Origin: JACPFN01 sp964406135
GTDB taxonomy: Bacteria; Babelota; Babeliae; Babelales; Chromulinivoraceae
Length of the DNA: 64,000 nucleotides
Direction of reading: 5' to 3'
Assembly: GCA_964406135.1 (NCBI GenBank)
Contig: CAYOQO010000001.1
Location: forward strand, 48,209-112,208
How positions within the stretch are numbered: position 1 is the stretch's first letter; each line of letters opens with the position of its first letter. Below the pieces are notes generated by a model that saw only the letters and a program-made list of their open reading frames with translations, was not told where the DNA came from and ran no database searches. Shown here piece by piece: positions 52,347-60,891 of this stretch. Both the position numbers and the translations under genes were made by a program.

Positions 52347-52446
52347 TAGATCTCAATAAAAACTAATTTAATTTCATACCCCATCCCAATTTTAAAGAAT
52401 CATTTTGATTCAATGATAATCTATCAAAATTTCAAAATTCAAGATT

Positions 52447-53358
52447 TTATGCTCTTGGATGATATTTATCGTAAAGTTCACGAAGATGTGATAGTTCCAA
52501 ATGTGTATAAATTTGTACCGTATTAATTTTCGAGTGCCCTAAAAGTGTTTGAAGGTGTCGTAAGTTTGCGCCACGTTTAAGCAAATGAGTTGCCAAAGAG
52601 TGACGCAGCACATGTGGCGAAATGCTATGCATTAATCCTGATTTTCTTGCAATATCTTTTACAATTCGCCAAAAAGCTTGCCGAGTAATATGACTAACCT
52701 TGCCAGCATACAAAACAGGAAATAAAAGTTCAGTTTGACGTTTACCCACAGGGCCAATTAAATGACCATGAACTCGTGCCAAATAAGCTTGCAGTAATAA
52801 AATTAATTCTGGAGGTAACGGAATAATTCGCTCTTTGCCACCCTTGCCAGAAACTTGCAAACATTTTTCTTCAAAATTTAGATTGGTTGTTTTTAATTCA
52901 ACAAGCTCACTGACTCGCATGCCGCAAACATACAAAAGTGACAGCATTACTTTATTGCGCTGGCCTGGAAGCGTTGTATCAGTATCTGCAGCTTCAAACA
53001 ATGCTTGCATCTGCTCTTGAGTTAAGTGACGTGGTAACTGTTTTGGTAATTGTGGAAACACAATTCCATTCGTAAATGGAATTAAATCATGGTACGAAGA
53101 AAGATAATTTGCCAAAGTTTTTAATGCTGACAATTTTCGAGAAGCACTTCTGGGCCCCAGCTTCATATCTTGACGCATGTATTTTAAAAAATCTTTAACA
53201 TGCAGCGTTGTTACTTGATTTAAACTATCAATTTTATGATTTTTGTTTAAAAAATTTAAAAATTGTTCAATGTCGCGCTTGTATGCTTCAAGTGTATTAT
53301 TGGCAACGCATTTTTCAGAAATCAAGTAATCTTGAAACTTTAAAAAAAGTGCATCCAT
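52447..53358 (-). CDS. xerD: Tyrosine recombinase XerC/XerD
   Basis: 303 residues, typical for Xer proteins. N-terminal SAM-like core-binding domain (MDALFLKFQDYLISEKCVAN...RSASRKLSALKTL), then the catalytic domain with all six residues: Arg148 (CGMRVSEL), Lys172 (SGKGGKERIIPL), His249 and Arg252 (HVLRHSLATHLL), His275 (LGHSKINTVQ) and Tyr284 (QIYTHL). It resolves chromosome dimers at dif with a partner; whether it is XerC, XerD or a single-recombinase XerH/XerA type is undecided. It is not next to a visible mobile element other than the nearby GIY-YIG cassette. Confidence 0.9.
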   Translation of the reverse strand: MDALFLKFQDYLISEKCVANNTLEAYKRDIEQFLNFLNKNHKIDSLNQVTTLHVKDFLKYMRQDMKLGPRSASRKLSALKTLANYLSSYHDLIPFTNGIVFPQLPKQLPRHLTQEQMQALFEAADTDTTLPGQRNKVMLSLLYVCGMRVSELVELKTTNLNFEEKCLQVSGKGGKERIIPLPPELILLLQAYLARVHGHLIGPVGKRQTELLFPVLYAGKVSHITRQAFWRIVKDIARKSGLMHSISPHVLRHSLATHLLKRGANLRHLQTLLGHSKINTVQIYTHLELSHLRELYDKYHPRA

Positions 53359-53421
53359 CTACTACTCTTTCCTGATTGTTGATGTTTGTTTCATCAAATT
53401 ATTGAAAAAATCGACTCTTCT

Positions 53422-53457
53422 CTTCCCGTCGTCCTCGGCACCGACCGAGGATCCAGT
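53422..53457 (-). repeat. Palindromic repeat copy A, inverted relative to copies B and C
   Basis: Read on the minus strand it starts ACTGGATCCTCGGTCGG and continues TGCCGAGGACGACGGGAAG. The stem is TCCTCGG/CCGAGGA; the substitutions relative to copy B keep the pairing (compensatory). It lies five bases from the stop codon of the GIY-YIG gene. Confidence 0.8.
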
Positions 53458-53461
53458 CAAT

Positions 53462-53761
53462 TTATAACATACCTTCTAAAATTTGATAAGAAAGATCATG
53501 CCATGCAGGATTTTTTTCTTCTATAAGTTTTATTTTCCAATCTCTATTCCAATGTTTTAACTGCTTTTCTCGAGTGATAGCCTGCATCATAGTTGAATGT
53601 TGTTCAATGTAAACTAACTGATTTATGTGATAAATTTTAGTAAATCCAGGAATTAAATCTTGTTTATGCTCATAAATTCGACGAGCTAAATTACTGGTTA
53701 CTCCAATGTACAATGTTCCATTTTTCTTTGAAGCAAGTAAGTATATCCAATATTTTTTCAT
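53462..53761 (-). CDS. GIY-YIG endonuclease-family protein
   Basis: 99 residues, a single-domain UPF0213-like GIY-YIG protein: WIYLLASKKNGTLYIGVTSN (the GIY strand and Tyr18-Ile-Gly20), Arg27/Arg28 in NLARRIYEHK, a HxxxxxxA region and Glu65 in ITREKQLKHW. These are the catalytic Tyr, Arg and metal-binding Glu positions of the family. The gene is bracketed by inverted copies of a palindromic repeat (53422-53457 and 53781-53815), which suggests a mobile or mobilisable cassette. Single-domain members of this family are widespread and few have a known role. Confidence 0.9.
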   Translation of the reverse strand: MKKYWIYLLASKKNGTLYIGVTSNLARRIYEHKQDLIPGFTKIYHINQLVYIEQHSTMMQAITREKQLKHWNRDWKIKLIEEKNPAWHDLSYQILEGML

Positions 53762-53780
53762 AAGGTTTTCTTTTTAAATA

Positions 53781-53815
53781 ACTGGATCCTCGATCGGTGT
53801 CGAGGACGACGGAAG
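53781..53815 (+). repeat. Palindromic repeat copy B
   Basis: ACTGGATCCTCGATCGG then TGTCGAGGACGACGGAAG; stem TCCTCGA/TCGAGGA. It stands 20 bp upstream of the GIY-YIG start and differs from copy C only in the ACGACG/ATGACA tail. Confidence 0.85.
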
Positions 53816-53875
53816 ACTGAAAGAGAAAAACTAATACTACGAATTTAAGAAACAATCACATCACTCAGTAACAAA

Positions 53876-55294
53876 TCAATAGGCTCTTCCTACAATCACA
53901 TCACCTTTGGAACTCATGCCGCATCCAAAACATTGTTGCATTTCATTTTTTTCAATCATACAACGAATTGATGCTCCAAACTCTTTAAGCTTTTGTTCAC
54001 ATTCATGCATTTGGCACCAACCAACTTGATAAATTTCATTGTTTGCTTCAAGATCTTTTGAAAAATTTTCAAGCTTATCAGCTTTGTGCCACATAGCTTG
54101 ATACCGCTTCTCTGCTCGAGCAAAAAGTTCATTTTGAATATTTTCCAGTTTATCTGCTACCCAAGAAACTAAATTTTGATTTGATACTGTTTCTTTTTCT
54201 TTTGAAAGCCTTGAAACTGCAACTACGACACCAGCATCAATGTCGCGCGCACCAACTTGAATACACAAAGGAACACCTTTAAGTTCCCATTCATAAAATT
54301 TTGCACCAGGCGATTGAGTTTCATCAACGTCTGCTTTTACTTTGATACCTGATGATTCTAAATCTTTTTTTAATTTTTGAACAAAATCTAAAACTTGATC
54401 TTTCGTTTCTTTTTTCAGGATCGGAACAATCACAACTTGAATTGGTGCAATTTTTGGAGGTAAAATCAATCCTCGTTCATCACCATGACTTGCAATTACC
54501 GCTCCAACTAATCGAGTTGTGGTACCCCAGCTGGTCAAATAAGGATAAGAAATAGAACCATCTTGATTTTGAAATTTCATATCAAAAGCATGTGCAAATG
54601 TTTGAAGCAATAAGTGAGACGTTCCCATTTGCAAAGCTTTACCATCAATCAAAAAAGCTTCAAAGGTATACGTTGCCTCAGCACCCGGAAACTGTTCATG
54701 TTTTGTTTTACGGCCCTTGATCACGGGGATTGCCAAATAATTTTGAGCTAGGTTAACGTATTCTTGAAGCATAGTCATAACTTCATCTTGTGCTTCTTCT
54801 TTGGTTGCGTGAGCAGTGTGACCTTCCTGCCAGTAAAATTCTGTTGTTCTCAAGAATGCTCGTGGTCTTTTTTCCCAGCGCACGACGTTTGCCCATTGAT
54901 TAATTTTTAAAGGTAAATCACGCCATGAAATAATCCATTTTGCAAACATATGATGAATCACAGTCTCAGATGTTGGACGAACCACCAAAGGTTCTTCTAA
55001 CTCTTTACCGCCAGCATGAGTTACCACGGCAAGCTCAGGTGCAAAACCTTCAACATGCTCTGCTTCTTTTTGTAAAAATGATTGAGGAATAAAAAGAGGA
55101 AATAATGCGTTTTCATGACCTGTTGCTTTGATACGCTGATCTAAAACATTTTTGATATTTTCCCAAATAGCATTACCGTAGGGACGAATTACCATGCAAC
55201 CTCGAACTGGCGCATGATCTGCAAGTTTTGCTTGAGCAATAACTTCTTGATACCATTCTGGAAAATTTGTTTTAATATCAGGCAATTTGTTCAT
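53876..55294 (-). CDS. proS: Prolyl-tRNA synthetase, archaeal/eukaryotic-type
   Basis: 472 residues from the ATG at 55294 (AAGGA six bases upstream); the open frame continues upstream to 55675 but runs through repeat copy C and has no ribosome binding site. Class II synthetase with motif 1 region (PYGNAIWENIKNVLDQRI), TXE loop VRPTSETVIHHMFAKW, motif 2 RTTEFYWQEGHTAHAT, motif 3 SHGDERGLILPP. The C-terminal zinc-binding-type domain ends in GCGMSSKGDVIVGRAY, with the terminal Tyr characteristic of the type 3 (archaeal/eukaryotic-like) enzymes. The bacterial editing INS domain is absent. This type is known in some bacteria, including Mycoplasma and Thermus lineages. Confidence 0.93.
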   Translation of the reverse strand: MNKLPDIKTNFPEWYQEVIAQAKLADHAPVRGCMVIRPYGNAIWENIKNVLDQRIKATGHENALFPLFIPQSFLQKEAEHVEGFAPELAVVTHAGGKELEEPLVVRPTSETVIHHMFAKWIISWRDLPLKINQWANVVRWEKRPRAFLRTTEFYWQEGHTAHATKEEAQDEVMTMLQEYVNLAQNYLAIPVIKGRKTKHEQFPGAEATYTFEAFLIDGKALQMGTSHLLLQTFAHAFDMKFQNQDGSISYPYLTSWGTTTRLVGAVIASHGDERGLILPPKIAPIQVVIVPILKKETKDQVLDFVQKLKKDLESSGIKVKADVDETQSPGAKFYEWELKGVPLCIQVGARDIDAGVVVAVSRLSKEKETVSNQNLVSWVADKLENIQNELFARAEKRYQAMWHKADKLENFSKDLEANNEIYQVGWCQMHECEQKLKEFGASIRCMIEKNEMQQCFGCGMSSKGDVIVGRAY

Positions 55295-55310
55295 AAAAAT
55301 CCTTTTAATC

Positions 55311-55345
55311 ACTGGATCCTCGATCGGTGTCGAGGATGACAGAAG
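55311..55345 (+). repeat. Palindromic repeat copy C
   Basis: ACTGGATCCTCGATCGG then TGTCGAGGATGACAGAAG; stem TCCTCGA/TCGAGGA. It sits in the 5' leader of proS, 17 bp upstream of its start, so it will be in the proS mRNA if the promoter lies further upstream. Confidence 0.85.
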
Positions 55346-55436
55346 AAAAATCCTTGATTGCATTGTAAAGTAACTTGTAAAAGTATATCGTATACAGAAA
55401 TAAGAATCAAAACTTACAAAGTTAAAAAAACTTACA

Positions 55437-55820
55437 ATGAATATACAAATATTTTTTAAATTATCTTTCGCTTCATTTCTATTTTGTAATACAATATTTC
55501 TTAATTCTGGCGTTAGAAAAAAAATAGAAAACATGAAGAAAAAAGAATACAATTGTCGCAATAGCATTATTGAAGAAGAAAAACATTCATTAAAAATCGA
55601 CATTATTCGAATAAATGATTTTTTATATAAAAATAATCCTTCCTTGCATCGCATTTTGTTCAGTCGATGGACCATATTAAGAAAAACAAAAAAAGCTCTG
55701 GAAGCTATTCAATGGCAAGAAGAAAGATCTCAACGATGTAATATTGAATATTCTCGAGATATAGAATTAAGAGTTTTACACAATCAATTTGACGCAGGAT
55801 TATTGCATGCAATCAAATGA
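55437..55820 (+). CDS. Small secreted protein of unknown function
   Basis: 127 residues. N-terminus MNIQIFFKLSFASFLFCNTIFLNSG is signal-like; the rest is basic and helical (KKIENMKKKEYNCRNSIIEEEKHSLKIDII, RWTILRKTKKALEAIQW). Its 3' end overlaps the start of the MazG-like gene by 14 bases, which supports it as a real gene with translational coupling. No strong ribosome binding site and no known family. Confidence 0.5.
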   Translation: MNIQIFFKLSFASFLFCNTIFLNSGVRKKIENMKKKEYNCRNSIIEEEKHSLKIDIIRINDFLYKNNPSLHRILFSRWTILRKTKKALEAIQWQEERSQRCNIEYSRDIELRVLHNQFDAGLLHAIK

Positions 55821-56172
55821 TCAAAAAACAACCTTACAAGATTTAAAAAAAATCGCTCAACAATTTCGTGATGATCGAGATTGGCAACAATTTCATTCTC
55901 CAAAAAATTTAAGCATGAAAATTGCCATTGAAGCTGCAGAGCTGATGGAAAAATTTGTTTGGATGTCATCAGAAGATTCATTTCACGAAATTGATAAAAA
56001 CAGACAAGAAATTGAAGATGAAATGGCAGACGTTTTCATCTGCCTCGTTCATTTTTGCAATACTGCAAATATTGACATGACTTCAGCCTTTACAAAAAAA
56101 TTACACGAAGTTGCCAAAAAATATCCTGTTGAAAAAGCTAAAGGCAAATCAGACAAGTATGATAAATTATAA
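55807..56172 (+). CDS. MazG-like nucleotide pyrophosphohydrolase
   Basis: 121 residues from the ATG at 55807 (AGGA eight bases upstream). All-alpha NTP pyrophosphatase of the MazG/dCTPase (RS21-C6-like) group: metal-binding ExxE at Glu42/Glu45 (AIEAAELMEKF), then ExxD at Glu72/Asp75 (EIEDEMADVFICLVHF). The C-terminal KYPVEKAKGKSDKYDKL matches the substrate-loop tail of this group. It likely hydrolyses a noncanonical or excess (d)NTP to the monophosphate, a housecleaning role. Overlaps the preceding small secreted-protein gene. Confidence 0.85.
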   Translation: MQSNDQKTTLQDLKKIAQQFRDDRDWQQFHSPKNLSMKIAIEAAELMEKFVWMSSEDSFHEIDKNRQEIEDEMADVFICLVHFCNTANIDMTSAFTKKLHEVAKKYPVEKAKGKSDKYDKL

Positions 56173-56173
56173 T

Positions 56174-57061
56174 TTAAACTTTTTTAATATACCCCTGACG
56201 CAATTCTTCTTGATAAAATAAGTATACGCCATACGCAGCAATGACCAATGCAACAAAAAAATGATGTGTTACCACAGATCCTAAAAGCAACCAATCAAAA
56301 AATGAAGTAAACAATGGAATAATGCATCCCATGAATGATAAAAGCGTTACGGTGTATCGCTTTAAAAGTCGTGCATACAAATTATAGTACACAACGTTTG
56401 TTAATAAAATAATTACTATCATCCAGAACCAAAATTCTGGCATGCGACCCCATGGAAGTGTTGCATTTTGTTCCCACACATAGGCAAAAACAAAAGATTC
56501 AAGACCTGCAAAAAGCATCGCAATACCATTGATCATAAGTGGTTGATAGCCTTGAAGTACCAACATGCGCACATACACCCAACCAAGTGCTCCAAAAATT
56601 ACTGAAAGTACTACCAACCCATAGGCAGCATGAACATTCAAACAAAAATCAGATTGGGATGCTATAAACCATGCAATGCCGGTAAAACCAATACCAAATC
56701 CTGCCCATTTTCTGTACGTCATTTTTTCGCCAAAATAAAGATATGAAAAGAATGCAGAACAAAAAGGCGTAAGGTTATAAATTAATGCAGAACATGAGGC
56801 TGAAATTGATTGAAGTGCAATAAATTCTGTAATGTATGGCATAAAAATATGAATGGTTGCAAAACCAATCCACCAAGGAATCAAACGCAACGGTATTTTT
56901 TCAAATTTTTTATAAATTGCTACTTGCATTACCAAAAGTAAACATCCTGCAAGTGTCATTCGCACAGCAATTAAAAGTACTGGTGACATAAAATTTAAAA
57001 GAATTTTTGCAATCGTAAATGATGCAGCAAAAATTGCATACAATGCAAAAATTAAAATCAT
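56174..57061 (-). CDS. EamA/DMT-family transporter, copy 1
   Basis: 295 residues with ten predicted membrane helices in two EamA repeats (FTIAKILLNFMSPVLLIAVRMTLAG ... GFGIGFTGIAWFIA; then AAYGLVVLSVIFGALGWVYVRM ... FVALVIAAYGVYLFYQEEL). DMT exporters or importers carry amino acids, purines, nucleotide sugars or other metabolites; the substrate cannot be told from sequence. It is paralogous to the next gene and 12 bp downstream of it, so they are one transcript. Confidence 0.85.
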   Translation of the reverse strand: MILIFALYAIFAASFTIAKILLNFMSPVLLIAVRMTLAGCLLLVMQVAIYKKFEKIPLRLIPWWIGFATIHIFMPYITEFIALQSISASCSALIYNLTPFCSAFFSYLYFGEKMTYRKWAGFGIGFTGIAWFIASQSDFCLNVHAAYGLVVLSVIFGALGWVYVRMLVLQGYQPLMINGIAMLFAGLESFVFAYVWEQNATLPWGRMPEFWFWMIVIILLTNVVYYNLYARLLKRYTVTLLSFMGCIIPLFTSFFDWLLLGSVVTHHFFVALVIAAYGVYLFYQEELRQGYIKKV

Positions 57062-57073
57062 ATTGTATCCTTT

Positions 57074-58003
57074 TTATGCTTTATGTTGCGAATGTCGCTC
57101 TTCTAAAAGCTCTTGTTGATAAAAAATTAAAAGCCCGATAGCAACACCTACAGAGCAACCGAAAAATTCCCAGGTTAATGGTTCACTCAGCATAAAATAT
57201 CCCAACAATGCTGTAATGATTGGCATGACAAACGAAAATAGAATAACCAATGTTGCACTATGAATTTTGAGTAAATAGGCATTAAAATTATAAGCTACTA
57301 AATTTTGCAAGACCATCATTAAAAGCATGTAACCTAAAAAATCAAAAAAATGTCCTGGCAAAATATATGGTTCAGATTCTGATTGAAATGATTGCACAAA
57401 ACACATTATGCCACCAACCGTCAAACTGATGCCATTTAAAAAATAAGAATTAAAATCAGATCGTTGATCCATTAAATATTTCATCAGGACCCAACCTAAT
57501 GCAGTTGCAGCAGATGCAATAATCATCATAACCTCTGCGACTGACAAAAATCCTAAATGCCAGGTGGTGTCAACAATCTCTTCAACTCCATTTTCCATAA
57601 GCAGTGGTGAAATAGAAGCGCATGCAATTACCATGCCAAGAATTTTTTTCCAGGTAATTTTTTCATGAAATATCCACCAAGAAAAAAATAATGAAAAGAA
57701 AGGACTTAAATTATAAATAAAAGCTACTTTTCCAGCAGAAAGATATTGCAAGCTCCATGCTTCATTCGCATTGGTTAAGTACACATTAAAAAGAGCTAAC
57801 AAAAAAATGTACCATGCATCACTCCAGGAAATGGATCGAAGTGGAATGCGATGGTACCAAAAGCGATGAAGTAAATAAGAGCAGACTCCTGCTGTCATCA
57901 TCCTGGCACCTGTTAAAAATACAGGTTTTGAAAAAAGTAATGCTTGTTTTGCAAAAATAAAGACAACGGCATACAGGGCGTACAAAAACATAATTTGCAT
58001 CAT
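57074..58003 (-). CDS. EamA/DMT-family transporter, copy 2
   Basis: 309 residues, ten membrane helices in two EamA halves (YALYAVVFIFAKQALLFSKPVFLTGARM...; EVMMIIASAATALGWVLMKYL...). Same topology and shared motifs with copy 1 (LTGARMMTAG/LIAVRMTLAG; FIYNLSPFFSLFFS/LIYNLTPFCSAFFS; LVAYNFNAYLLK/VVYYNLYARLLK), so an old tandem duplication. The pair could form heteromers or move related substrates between host and bacterium. It follows ymdB by 20 bp. Confidence 0.85.
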   Translation of the reverse strand: MMQIMFLYALYAVVFIFAKQALLFSKPVFLTGARMMTAGVCSYLLHRFWYHRIPLRSISWSDAWYIFLLALFNVYLTNANEAWSLQYLSAGKVAFIYNLSPFFSLFFSWWIFHEKITWKKILGMVIACASISPLLMENGVEEIVDTTWHLGFLSVAEVMMIIASAATALGWVLMKYLMDQRSDFNSYFLNGISLTVGGIMCFVQSFQSESEPYILPGHFFDFLGYMLLMMVLQNLVAYNFNAYLLKIHSATLVILFSFVMPIITALLGYFMLSEPLTWEFFGCSVGVAIGLLIFYQQELLEERHSQHKA

Positions 58004-58023
58004 GTTAAAAATCCTTCAATTTT

Positions 58024-58842
58024 TTATTCAGACACCTGTAACTCTTCATCTATCACCTTAATTCGATTAATTTGAATTGCTTTTCCTGTTTGCGTATCAA
58101 TTTCCACCCAAATGCCCGTCATAACAAAAGGTGGCTGTGTATCAACTACAAATTTATTGGGCATTTGACTTTTAAAGCGTTCAATCATCATATCTTTTTT
58201 CATACCAATTGATGAATTTAATGCTCCTGACATGCCAAGATCAGTAATGTATGCAGTTCCATTCGGCAAAATTCTTTCATCTGCTGTTGCAACATGAGTA
58301 TGGGTACCCACAACACAGCTTACGCGTCCATCAAGGTAATATCCCAAACAGATTTTTTCTGCAGTAGCTTCTGCATGAACATCAACAATAATCGTATTTG
58401 TTTTATGTTTTAAAAATGAAAGAATCGTGTCCATAGTTTTGAATGGACAATCAACATGTTCTTTCATAAAAACACGTCCTTGCACATTAACCACAGCAAT
58501 CAAATGACCATTACAATTAAATGTGGTTACCCCGGAACCGGGACATTCGGAACCAAAATTTGCAGGTCGAATTAAATTTGTATTATTACGCAAGTAATCA
58601 TAAATTTCATTTTGATCCCAAATATGATTTCCTGTGGTCACAACATCAACACCATTGTGCTTAAATGATTGCATCACGCGTGAAGTGATTCCTCGACCAT
58701 TGTTATGACTATTTTCACCATTCACAATGGTTGCATCAATTGAATATTGCTTTTGAAGTGTTGCTACATGCTTTTGAAGCATCATGCGACCAGGAATTCC
58801 TACCAAATCGCCTAAAATCAAAACTCGAACTGTCGATTTCAT
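58024..58842 (-). CDS. ymdB: YmdB-family metallophosphoesterase
   Basis: 272 residues. Metallophosphoesterase of the TIGR00282/YmdB group: LILGDLVGIPGRMML (first metal Asp), VNGENSHNNGRGIT (Asn and Glu), TTGNHIWDQNEIYDYL (GNH), VDVHAEATAEK and VVGTHTHVATADERI. In Bacillus, YmdB is a phosphodiesterase acting on 2',3'-cyclic nucleotides and cAMP, and it is encoded next to RNase Y. The same rny-ymdB order here, with seven bases between them, supports the assignment and a shared RNA-turnover or signalling role. Confidence 0.92.
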   Translation of the reverse strand: MKSTVRVLILGDLVGIPGRMMLQKHVATLQKQYSIDATIVNGENSHNNGRGITSRVMQSFKHNGVDVVTTGNHIWDQNEIYDYLRNNTNLIRPANFGSECPGSGVTTFNCNGHLIAVVNVQGRVFMKEHVDCPFKTMDTILSFLKHKTNTIIVDVHAEATAEKICLGYYLDGRVSCVVGTHTHVATADERILPNGTAYITDLGMSGALNSSIGMKKDMMIERFKSQMPNKFVVDTQPPFVMTGIWVEIDTQTGKAIQINRIKVIDEELQVSE

Positions 58843-58848
58843 CTATTG

Positions 58849-60405
58849 TTACCTTGCATATTCAATAACACGTTTTTCTCTGATCACATTCACTTTAATT
58901 TGACCAGGAAAATTCATTTCTTTTTCAATCATTTTTACCACTTCACGTGCAAGTACTTTTGCATCATCATCACTGAGTGAATCTTCTTCTAAAATAATTC
59001 GAATTTCACGACCAGCTTGTAAAGCATAAGCTTTTTTTACACCATCAAATGAGTAAGCAATTTCTTCTAATTTTTCTAATTTTTTAATGTATGCTGTAAA
59101 AGTTTCTCGACGAGCACCAGGACGTGATGCCGAAATGGTATCTGCAATCACAACAATGGTTGCATAAATTGAAGCAAATGGAACTTCTTCATGGTGTGCA
59201 GCAATTGCATTCACCACAATGTCTGACTCTCCACAACGTTTTGCAATTTCTGCTCCGATCAATGCATGAGGTCCTTCAACTTCTGCAGTCACTGCTTTAC
59301 CAATGTCATGTAAAAGTCCTGCACGAAGTGCAATGGCACCATCAAGACCAAGCTCTTCTGCAATCATCCGCGCAAAAAGTCCAACTTCTTTACAATGTTG
59401 TAGTACATTTTGAGAGTAACTAGTTCTAAAATACAATTTTCCAAGCAATGTAATAATTTCAGGATGAACACCTTGTAAATTAAATTCAAGAACAGCATTT
59501 TTTCCATATTCTTGGATCAATTCATCAAGCTCGGCTTCACATTTTGCAACAGTTTCTTCAATACGTGTTGGATTAATTCTACCATCTTGCACTAAACGCT
59601 CTAAACTACGCTTAGCAATTTCTCTGCGAATGGGATTAAATCCAGAAATGGTAATCATTTCAGATGAGTCATCGATAACAAATTCCATGCCTGTTGCCAT
59701 CTCAAGAGATTTAATATTTCGGCCTTCTTTACCAATAATTCGACCTTTCATCTCTTCATTTGGTAACTGGACAGATCCTGAAGTAACTGATGGAATTTCA
59801 TCAATTGTGTAACGTTGCATTGCAGAGACTGTAATTTCTGCAGAACGAAGTTTTGCAGAATCACGAGCTTCTTGTTCAACCTTTTGAATCCATTTTTCTG
59901 CACTATGAACTACTTCAGCTTCCAAAGTTTTGAGTAAAACTTCTTTTGCTTTTTCACGATTCATACCACTTAACTGTTCAAGTTTTGAAATTAAATCTTC
60001 ATACAAAGTTTTTAATTTTGCTTCACCAGCACGAAGCGTATCATTGGTTTTTAAAAGTTCACGCTCTTTTTGTTGCAGTTCATGACGAATATCGTCCAAT
60101 CGTTGTTCTTTTTTACCCAAGCCTTCATATTTTTGATTGAGCTGTTCCCGTTTAATTTCAAGATCAACGCGTTCACGCTTCAATTCAATTTCAAATTCTT
60201 TACGACGTTTATATAATTCGTCTTTAATTTTTAAATAAGATTCTTTTTTTTCATGTTCAATAACTTGGCGAGCTGATTCTAAACGCTCTTTTGATTGATT
60301 AAACGCTGCTTGCGCTTGAAAAATCTTTTTTTGAGCATAAAACAATAAAGCTACACCAAAAGCAATAACGCCGACCCCGGCAATTAATAACATCATTTCT
60401 GTCAT
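58849..60405 (-). CDS. rny: Ribonuclease Y
   Basis: 518 residues, typical length. N-terminal membrane helix (MLLIAGVGVIAFGVALLFYA), a long coiled coil (residues 30-180), a KH domain (PNEEMKGRIIGKEGRNIKSLEMATG), and an HD domain with GLLHDIGKA and AAHHEEVPF. Membrane-anchored endoribonuclease that starts mRNA decay. ymdB follows on the same transcript. Confidence 0.96.
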   Translation of the reverse strand: MTEMMLLIAGVGVIAFGVALLFYAQKKIFQAQAAFNQSKERLESARQVIEHEKKESYLKIKDELYKRRKEFEIELKRERVDLEIKREQLNQKYEGLGKKEQRLDDIRHELQQKERELLKTNDTLRAGEAKLKTLYEDLISKLEQLSGMNREKAKEVLLKTLEAEVVHSAEKWIQKVEQEARDSAKLRSAEITVSAMQRYTIDEIPSVTSGSVQLPNEEMKGRIIGKEGRNIKSLEMATGMEFVIDDSSEMITISGFNPIRREIAKRSLERLVQDGRINPTRIEETVAKCEAELDELIQEYGKNAVLEFNLQGVHPEIITLLGKLYFRTSYSQNVLQHCKEVGLFARMIAEELGLDGAIALRAGLLHDIGKAVTAEVEGPHALIGAEIAKRCGESDIVVNAIAAHHEEVPFASIYATIVVIADTISASRPGARRETFTAYIKKLEKLEEIAYSFDGVKKAYALQAGREIRIILEEDSLSDDDAKVLAREVVKMIEKEMNFPGQIKVNVIREKRVIEYAR

Positions 60406-60526
60406 TTCAAATATCCTTCACGCTTAAAACTTTTAACTGATTTATAGCGCAGTTAATGCTATAAACCCCACAAAGAGCCAAATGTGCATGCTCTCATATC
60501 AATTAATATAACCCTAAAATTTTAAT

Positions 60527-60566
60527 AAATAAGCCTTGTCATGCTCATGCATTCCAAGGCTTATTT
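60527..60566 (-). terminator. Terminator downstream of zapA
   Basis: Stem AAATAAGCCTTG / CAAGGCTTATTT; on the minus strand it is followed by a T/A-rich run (ATTAAAATTTT). It separates the zapA group from rny. The rest of the 190-bp gap has a second dyad TTTATAGC/GCTATAAA (60441-60465) of unknown role. Confidence 0.65.
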
Positions 60567-60593
60567 GAATTCCTTTATGATAATTACTTTGAA

Positions 60594-60884
60594 TTACAAA
60601 ATAACTTCATTTTCATTATCTAAAAGCATCATAATCTTTTCTGAATGAATTTTTTCTTGATTAATATCATTTTGCAATGATAAAAGTTCTTCGGTTGCTT
60701 TTAAAGCAATAAGAATAGCAGTTTTTTTTGCATCACCCATCATGGATGGTTTTGCAGCTAAATCTTTCATCATGTGATCTACTTTTTGAACTACTTCAAG
60801 AACAAATCCATCATCTTCATCACTGACAATTGTGTAAATTTCGCCAAAGATTCGAGCTTTATACTTTTTCAATACTTTGCTCAT
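60594..60884 (-). CDS. zapA: Cell-division protein ZapA
   Basis: 96 residues. The N-terminal beta-alpha domain (YKARIFGEIYTIVSDEDDGFVLEVVQKVDHMMKDLA) and the C-terminal coiled coil (TAILIALKATEELLSLQNDI) match the ZapA fold, which cross-links FtsZ filaments at the division ring. It starts seven bases after the stop of a coiled-coil gene, so the two are co-transcribed. Confidence 0.85.
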   Translation of the reverse strand: MSKVLKKYKARIFGEIYTIVSDEDDGFVLEVVQKVDHMMKDLAAKPSMMGDAKKTAILIALKATEELLSLQNDINQEKIHSEKIMMLLDNENEVIL

Positions 60885-60891
60885 CTCTTGT

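Noticed and set aside
55295..55675. N-terminal extension of the proS frame
   Set aside because: It crosses a palindromic repeat, lacks a ribosome binding site, and type 3 ProRS proteins start near the chosen ATG.
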